A DNA stretch of 39,747 bases from Methanobacteriota archaeon. Its GTDB lineage: Archaea > Thermoplasmatota > Poseidoniia > Poseidoniales > Thalassarchaeaceae. The notes under the pieces are model-generated. The model was given only the letters and a program-made list of their open reading frames with translations, was not told the origin of the DNA and ran no database searches. Position 1 is the first letter of the stretch, and each line of letters begins with the position of its first letter. A program made the position numbers and the translations under genes. Of this stretch, positions 36,969 through 39,747 are shown piece after piece. Location of the stretch: positions 1-39,747 of the forward strand of contig JAERST010000002.1 of assembly GCA_016845365.1 (NCBI GenBank). Reading direction: 5' to 3'.

Positions 36969-39747
36969 TCAACTGAATTGGAAGCTGCAGGTCTCGCAAG
37001 ATGAGGAGCCAACAGCGGCCTCGGTGCCGCAAACTGGACAGACGTCAGGAGTAGGTGGGCCGGACTCGGCCTCCTCTTCCTCGGCCTCATGAGCCTCCTC
37101 ATCGGATTGGGCAGAATCCTCATCAGACTGCTCTTCCCAATCGGAGTCGATGGCTTGTACCTGAGGTTTGGATAGGTCAATCGCTTCTGTCTCAGCCTCT
37201 GCTTCCTCGGCCTCGGCCGATTCCTCTGCCAACTCAGGCTCATCAGAAGCCTCCTCGCTGTCTTGCTCAGCTTCCGGTTCTGACTCGCGGATTGGCGGCT
37301 CGGGCAAAGAGCGTGTAGCCTCATCAACCCAATCGGGCAGATTCGGTTCCTCGTCGACCTCGTCACCGAATGTCGCGCCGTGGTAATCTTGCGCATCAGC
37401 GACCTTGTATTCGCTCTCAGAATCGCCTTGAATCTCGAAAACTACCTCAATTCTCTCGTTCTGATCGATGCGGCCAATCGGCCAGCTAACGTGAGTGCCT
37501 TCTCTGGCCGATTCCTTGCTAAAATCGACGGCTCGCTCGCCTGAAAGGCTGGAGCGCACCGTCGACTTCTCGATGTTGAAAGTACCAGGAACCACATCGT
37601 GTAATGATAGGTCTTCGAGGGCGCTATCCGAATCGTTCTGGAACATAAGAAGAATCTCGTAGCGCCCTGGACCGGCAGCTGGGAAAACTTCCTTGCCGGT
37701 CGAAAACCGCCTGCGGCGGTGGACGACTCGAATCAGCGGAGAGCGGTTGCAATATCGAGTCGCCACCGGGCCGAACCTTTCCATGCTGAAATCGGCCCGA
37801 ATCGGGGCCCCCAACCTATCGTTTAGGGGCGAAGGGTCTTCGGCGTGCAGCGGGTAGCTAATCGTCAGAGACTTACCCGGCTGCAAGCCGAGTGGAGCCG
37901 AGGTACCGACGGTGATTCGCAGTGCGTGGCCTTGGGAATCTGGTGAAACCAATTGTTCCTCCAATTGGGTCCCGTCGACCACCTCGATGCGGTATTGGTC
38001 TTGATTCAGGTCCGTCCCTTCGATTTCAATCCGGACCTGTTCAGCAGTTGGCGTATTGAAGATTCCAGGGATGTCGTCGAGCAGGCGCATGACGTTTATC
38101 GGGGCCGAGCCGGTATTTTCCACGACGGTGATGCACTCGAGGTCGGAGGGAACGTAGGAGCGGATGCGCGAGATGCTGTACTGCTTGTTGACATCGGCGT
38201 CAAGCACCTTGATGCTGCGTTCTTTCAACTCCAAAACGCCCGTCGATTCGACGTTCGCTCGCGGCAGAATCGAGTAATTGATTTCATGAGTGAAATTGGG
38301 TTTGTCAATCGCTTCAATGCGCTTTTCGAGAGAGTCCCAAAGACCCTCTGGCGGAATGTCTTCTCGAATGTCCTCCATCTCCAAAAACGGGTCACTGCGG
38401 CCTGCTAACCACACTGTGGCGCCGGCCAAACTAACGACGAAAGACGAGCGATTTTCGACGACGAGTTTGCAATGGAAAACATCGGGTCGGTCGTCTTCTT
38501 TTGGTGAGACATAGCCGAATTGGCGAGCCCTCGAAGTCACCGCATCGAATTGGGCTCGAGAGACTGTCGCTTCGCATGAATATGCAGCGCTGACGGTGCC
38601 CGTTGCGAAGCGCTGAATGCTTCGTGTAGTGACTCTGGGTTCTATCTCTAATGTCACACTCTCGCCGACTGAAAGGCGGCCAATTCTCCAGACTAATTCC
38701 TTCTCTTTGATATCGTATTCAGGACCGTCGGACAGTTCGAAATTGTCTGGTAATGCTCTTCGCACCACTACATCGGTTAGGGCGACTGGTGCGATGTTTT
38801 CGACGCTGAGCCGGATGAGAATCTCCTGAGAGTGCTCGGAGAAGACCATCGAAAGGCTGGATTCCTGAGGTCGCTCCGGCTCTGTGTCGATGTGTTCTCG
38901 TAGAATCATCATTCTTGGTCCGGAGGCGGTGTAAGGCAGATTGGTGGTTTGAGTTGCATCGAGTTCTCGGACGGTAATCGCCCCGCCTCCGATATCGGTG
39001 GCACCAGTATTCTGTAGCAGGACCTCGATGTCCCAAGCTCGGTCCTTGCGACTCGAGTTGCGCAAAATCAACTCTCCATCGATGGATTGTTGTCGGACGG
39101 TGCCGTCCGGATTCAGAACAGACTCTTCTTTTTCTCGAAGCGTCACGTAGAGTTTGTCTCCGGGGATCGTGTCGACTTCGGCAGCCGGCCGGAGATTGCT
39201 TGAGAGTGCAGGGGCCGGCTCTGGTGGCGTGAGTTCAGTCGCGGGTTCAGCCTCCTCGAAAGCTGCTGCGAATGGGTCGGCGGCGGGTGGTGCGCCGAAT
39301 GGATCGTCAAATGCATCGGCAGCGGATGTCGCCGTCGCACTGCTACTATCGGCCGCGAAAGCAGCGTCCAAAGCCGCATTCAAATCGCCCAAATCCGCGG
39401 CCTCTTCACCATCCGCCTCATGCTCATCGACGACCTCATCAAGCGCTGCCAGCGAGTCGTCGAAAGATTGGATATCCAATTCTTCAACATCCCAATCTTC
39501 CTCAACCTCAGCAGGCGCATCAAATCCAGGCGGAGCCGGCGGCACCGCATCAAATCCAGCCGGCGGCGGTGGCGGAGTATCGAATCCCGCAGGCGCAGGC
39601 GGAGGCACATCGAAGCCGGGTGGAGCGGGCGGTGGTGGAATCTCCAACCCAGGTGGTGCAGGAGGAGGCGGAATATCCAACCCAGGCGGCGCTGGAGGCG
39701 CTGGCGCATCAAACCCTGGCGGAGCAGGAGGTGCAGCAGGCGCAGGC
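36969..39747 (-). CDS. Large proline-rich, zinc-ribbon protein, N-terminus cut by window edge
   Basis: The frame is open through the right edge (at least 926 residues), so a TTG at 39680 is not the real start. From the edge inward there are about 75 residues of Pro/Gly/Ala repeats with a recurring APPGFD core, then acidic low complexity (EVEEDWDVEELDIQSFDDSL), then a long region of beta-sandwich domains resembling DUF11-type repeats (VVVRRALPDNFELSDGPEYD; LSLHDVVPGTFNIEKSTV). A very acidic stretch rich in Glu and Ser follows, and a four-cysteine zinc ribbon ends the protein (CPVCGTEAAVGSSSCETC). No signal peptide or membrane helix is visible in the part seen. The zinc ribbon suggests a cytoplasmic C-terminus. 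Function unknown. Confidence 0.82.
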   Translation of the reverse strand, partial: PAPAAPPAPPGFDAPAPPAPPGLDIPPPPAPPGLEIPPPPAPPGFDVPPPAPAGFDTPPPPPAGFDAVPPAPPGFDAPAEVEEDWDVEELDIQSFDDSLAALDEVVDEHEADGEEAADLGDLNAALDAAFAADSSSATATSAADAFDDPFGAPPAADPFAAAFEEAEPATELTPPEPAPALSSNLRPAAEVDTIPGDKLYVTLREKEESVLNPDGTVRQQSIDGELILRNSSRKDRAWDIEVLLQNTGATDIGGGAITVRELDATQTTNLPYTASGPRMMILREHIDTEPERPQESSLSMVFSEHSQEILIRLSVENIAPVALTDVVVRRALPDNFELSDGPEYDIKEKELVWRIGRLSVGESVTLEIEPRVTTRSIQRFATGTVSAAYSCEATVSRAQFDAVTSRARQFGYVSPKEDDRPDVFHCKLVVENRSSFVVSLAGATVWLAGRSDPFLEMEDIREDIPPEGLWDSLEKRIEAIDKPNFTHEINYSILPRANVESTGVLELKERSIKVLDADVNKQYSISRIRSYVPSDLECITVVENTGSAPINVMRLLDDIPGIFNTPTAEQVRIEIEGTDLNQDQYRIEVVDGTQLEEQLVSPDSQGHALRITVGTSAPLGLQPGKSLTISYPLHAEDPSPLNDRLGAPIRADFSMERFGPVATRYCNRSPLIRVVHRRRRFSTGKEVFPAAGPGRYEILLMFQNDSDSALEDLSLHDVVPGTFNIEKSTVRSSLSGERAVDFSKESAREGTHVSWPIGRIDQNERIEVVFEIQGDSESEYKVADAQDYHGATFGDEVDEEPNLPDWVDEATRSLPEPPIRESEPEAEQDSEEASDEPELAEESAEAEEAEAETEAIDLSKPQVQAIDSDWEEQSDEDSAQSDEEAHEAEEEEAESGPPTPDVCPVCGTEAAVGSSSCETCSFQFS
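39513..39747 (-). repeat. Proline-rich tandem repeat region
   Basis: Seven visible units of about 9-14 residues share a P-P/A-G-F/L-D/E core (GFDA, GLDI, GLEI, GFDV, GFDT, GFDA, GFDA) separated by Pro/Ala runs. The DNA repeats imperfectly as GGTGGAGCAGGC-like blocks. The array continues past the window edge, so its full length is unknown and it may vary between strains. Confidence 0.8.

Noticed and set aside
36969-39680. Start of the proline-rich protein at TTG 39680
   Set aside because: The same frame continues without a stop to the right edge with the same repeat pattern, so the gene is simply cut by the window.

Overview
The window looks like a chromosomal segment of a planktonic euryarchaeon of the Marine Group II (Candidatus Poseidoniales) type. 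The archaeal assignment rests on Cbf5 with a PUA domain, an archaeal-type cytidylate kinase beside a DUF106/EMC3-like membrane protein, RNA polymerase subunit Rpo11, aEF-1beta paired with its small zinc-ribbon partner, archaeal-type TruD, archaeal-type AsnRS and a DUF2240-like protein. The group-level assignment is inference from gene mix: giant secreted subtilase, large surface proteins, RND/HAE3 exporters, acyl-CoA degradation and several bacterial-looking enzymes. I see no insertion sequence, prophage, CRISPR array or replication origin.

Region by region. 1-10.4 kb (minus strand): a cysteine-rich surface protein cut by the left edge, a 3-hydroxyacyl-CoA dehydrogenase, a ~2,070-residue membrane-anchored subtilisin-like protease, tRNA-Gln on the opposite strand, and an isovaleryl-type acyl-CoA dehydrogenase. 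This suits a cell degrading proteins, branched amino acids and lipids. 10.4-13.2 kb: AsnRS, tRNA-Lys, ribose-5-phosphate isomerase and the RNase P RNA. 13.2-18.3 kb: an RND exporter, a small hypothetical protein, and an adjacent membrane thioredoxin plus VKOR pair that should form an extracytoplasmic disulfide-generating module. 18.4-23.6 kb: sugar-nucleotide epimerase, FtsJ/RlmE methyltransferase, OB-fold protein, cupin, zinc ribbon plus aEF-1beta, TruD and Rpo11. 23.6-28.4 kb: a second RND exporter, a DUF2240-like protein and a HEAT-repeat protein. 28.5-31.5 kb: a tight plus-strand cluster of a small basic protein, a DEAD-box helicase, a GDCCVxC-like/TusA fusion and bacterial-type GTP cyclohydrolase II, then tRNA-His. 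31.7-39.7 kb: a CARDB surface protein, then minus-strand Cbf5, Cmk, DUF106 with an added zinc ribbon, and a large proline-rich, zinc-ribbon protein cut by the right edge.

Themes. (1) RNA maturation and translation genes dominate the right two thirds. (2) Several exported proteins carry closely spaced cysteine pairs, matching the thioredoxin/VKOR module in the middle. (3) Many genes have a TATA-like element about 25-30 bases before the chosen start, suggesting leaderless or short-leader transcripts, while a few have clear Shine-Dalgarno sites. (4) Several compact inverted repeats lie in divergent or upstream regions and are candidate operators. (5) Base composition shifts from AT-richer on the left to GC-richer on the right.

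The best leads for something undescribed are the GDCCVxC-TusA fusion in an RNA-helicase/riboflavin cluster, and a 15-bp inverted copy of the tRNA-His 3' end beside that tRNA.
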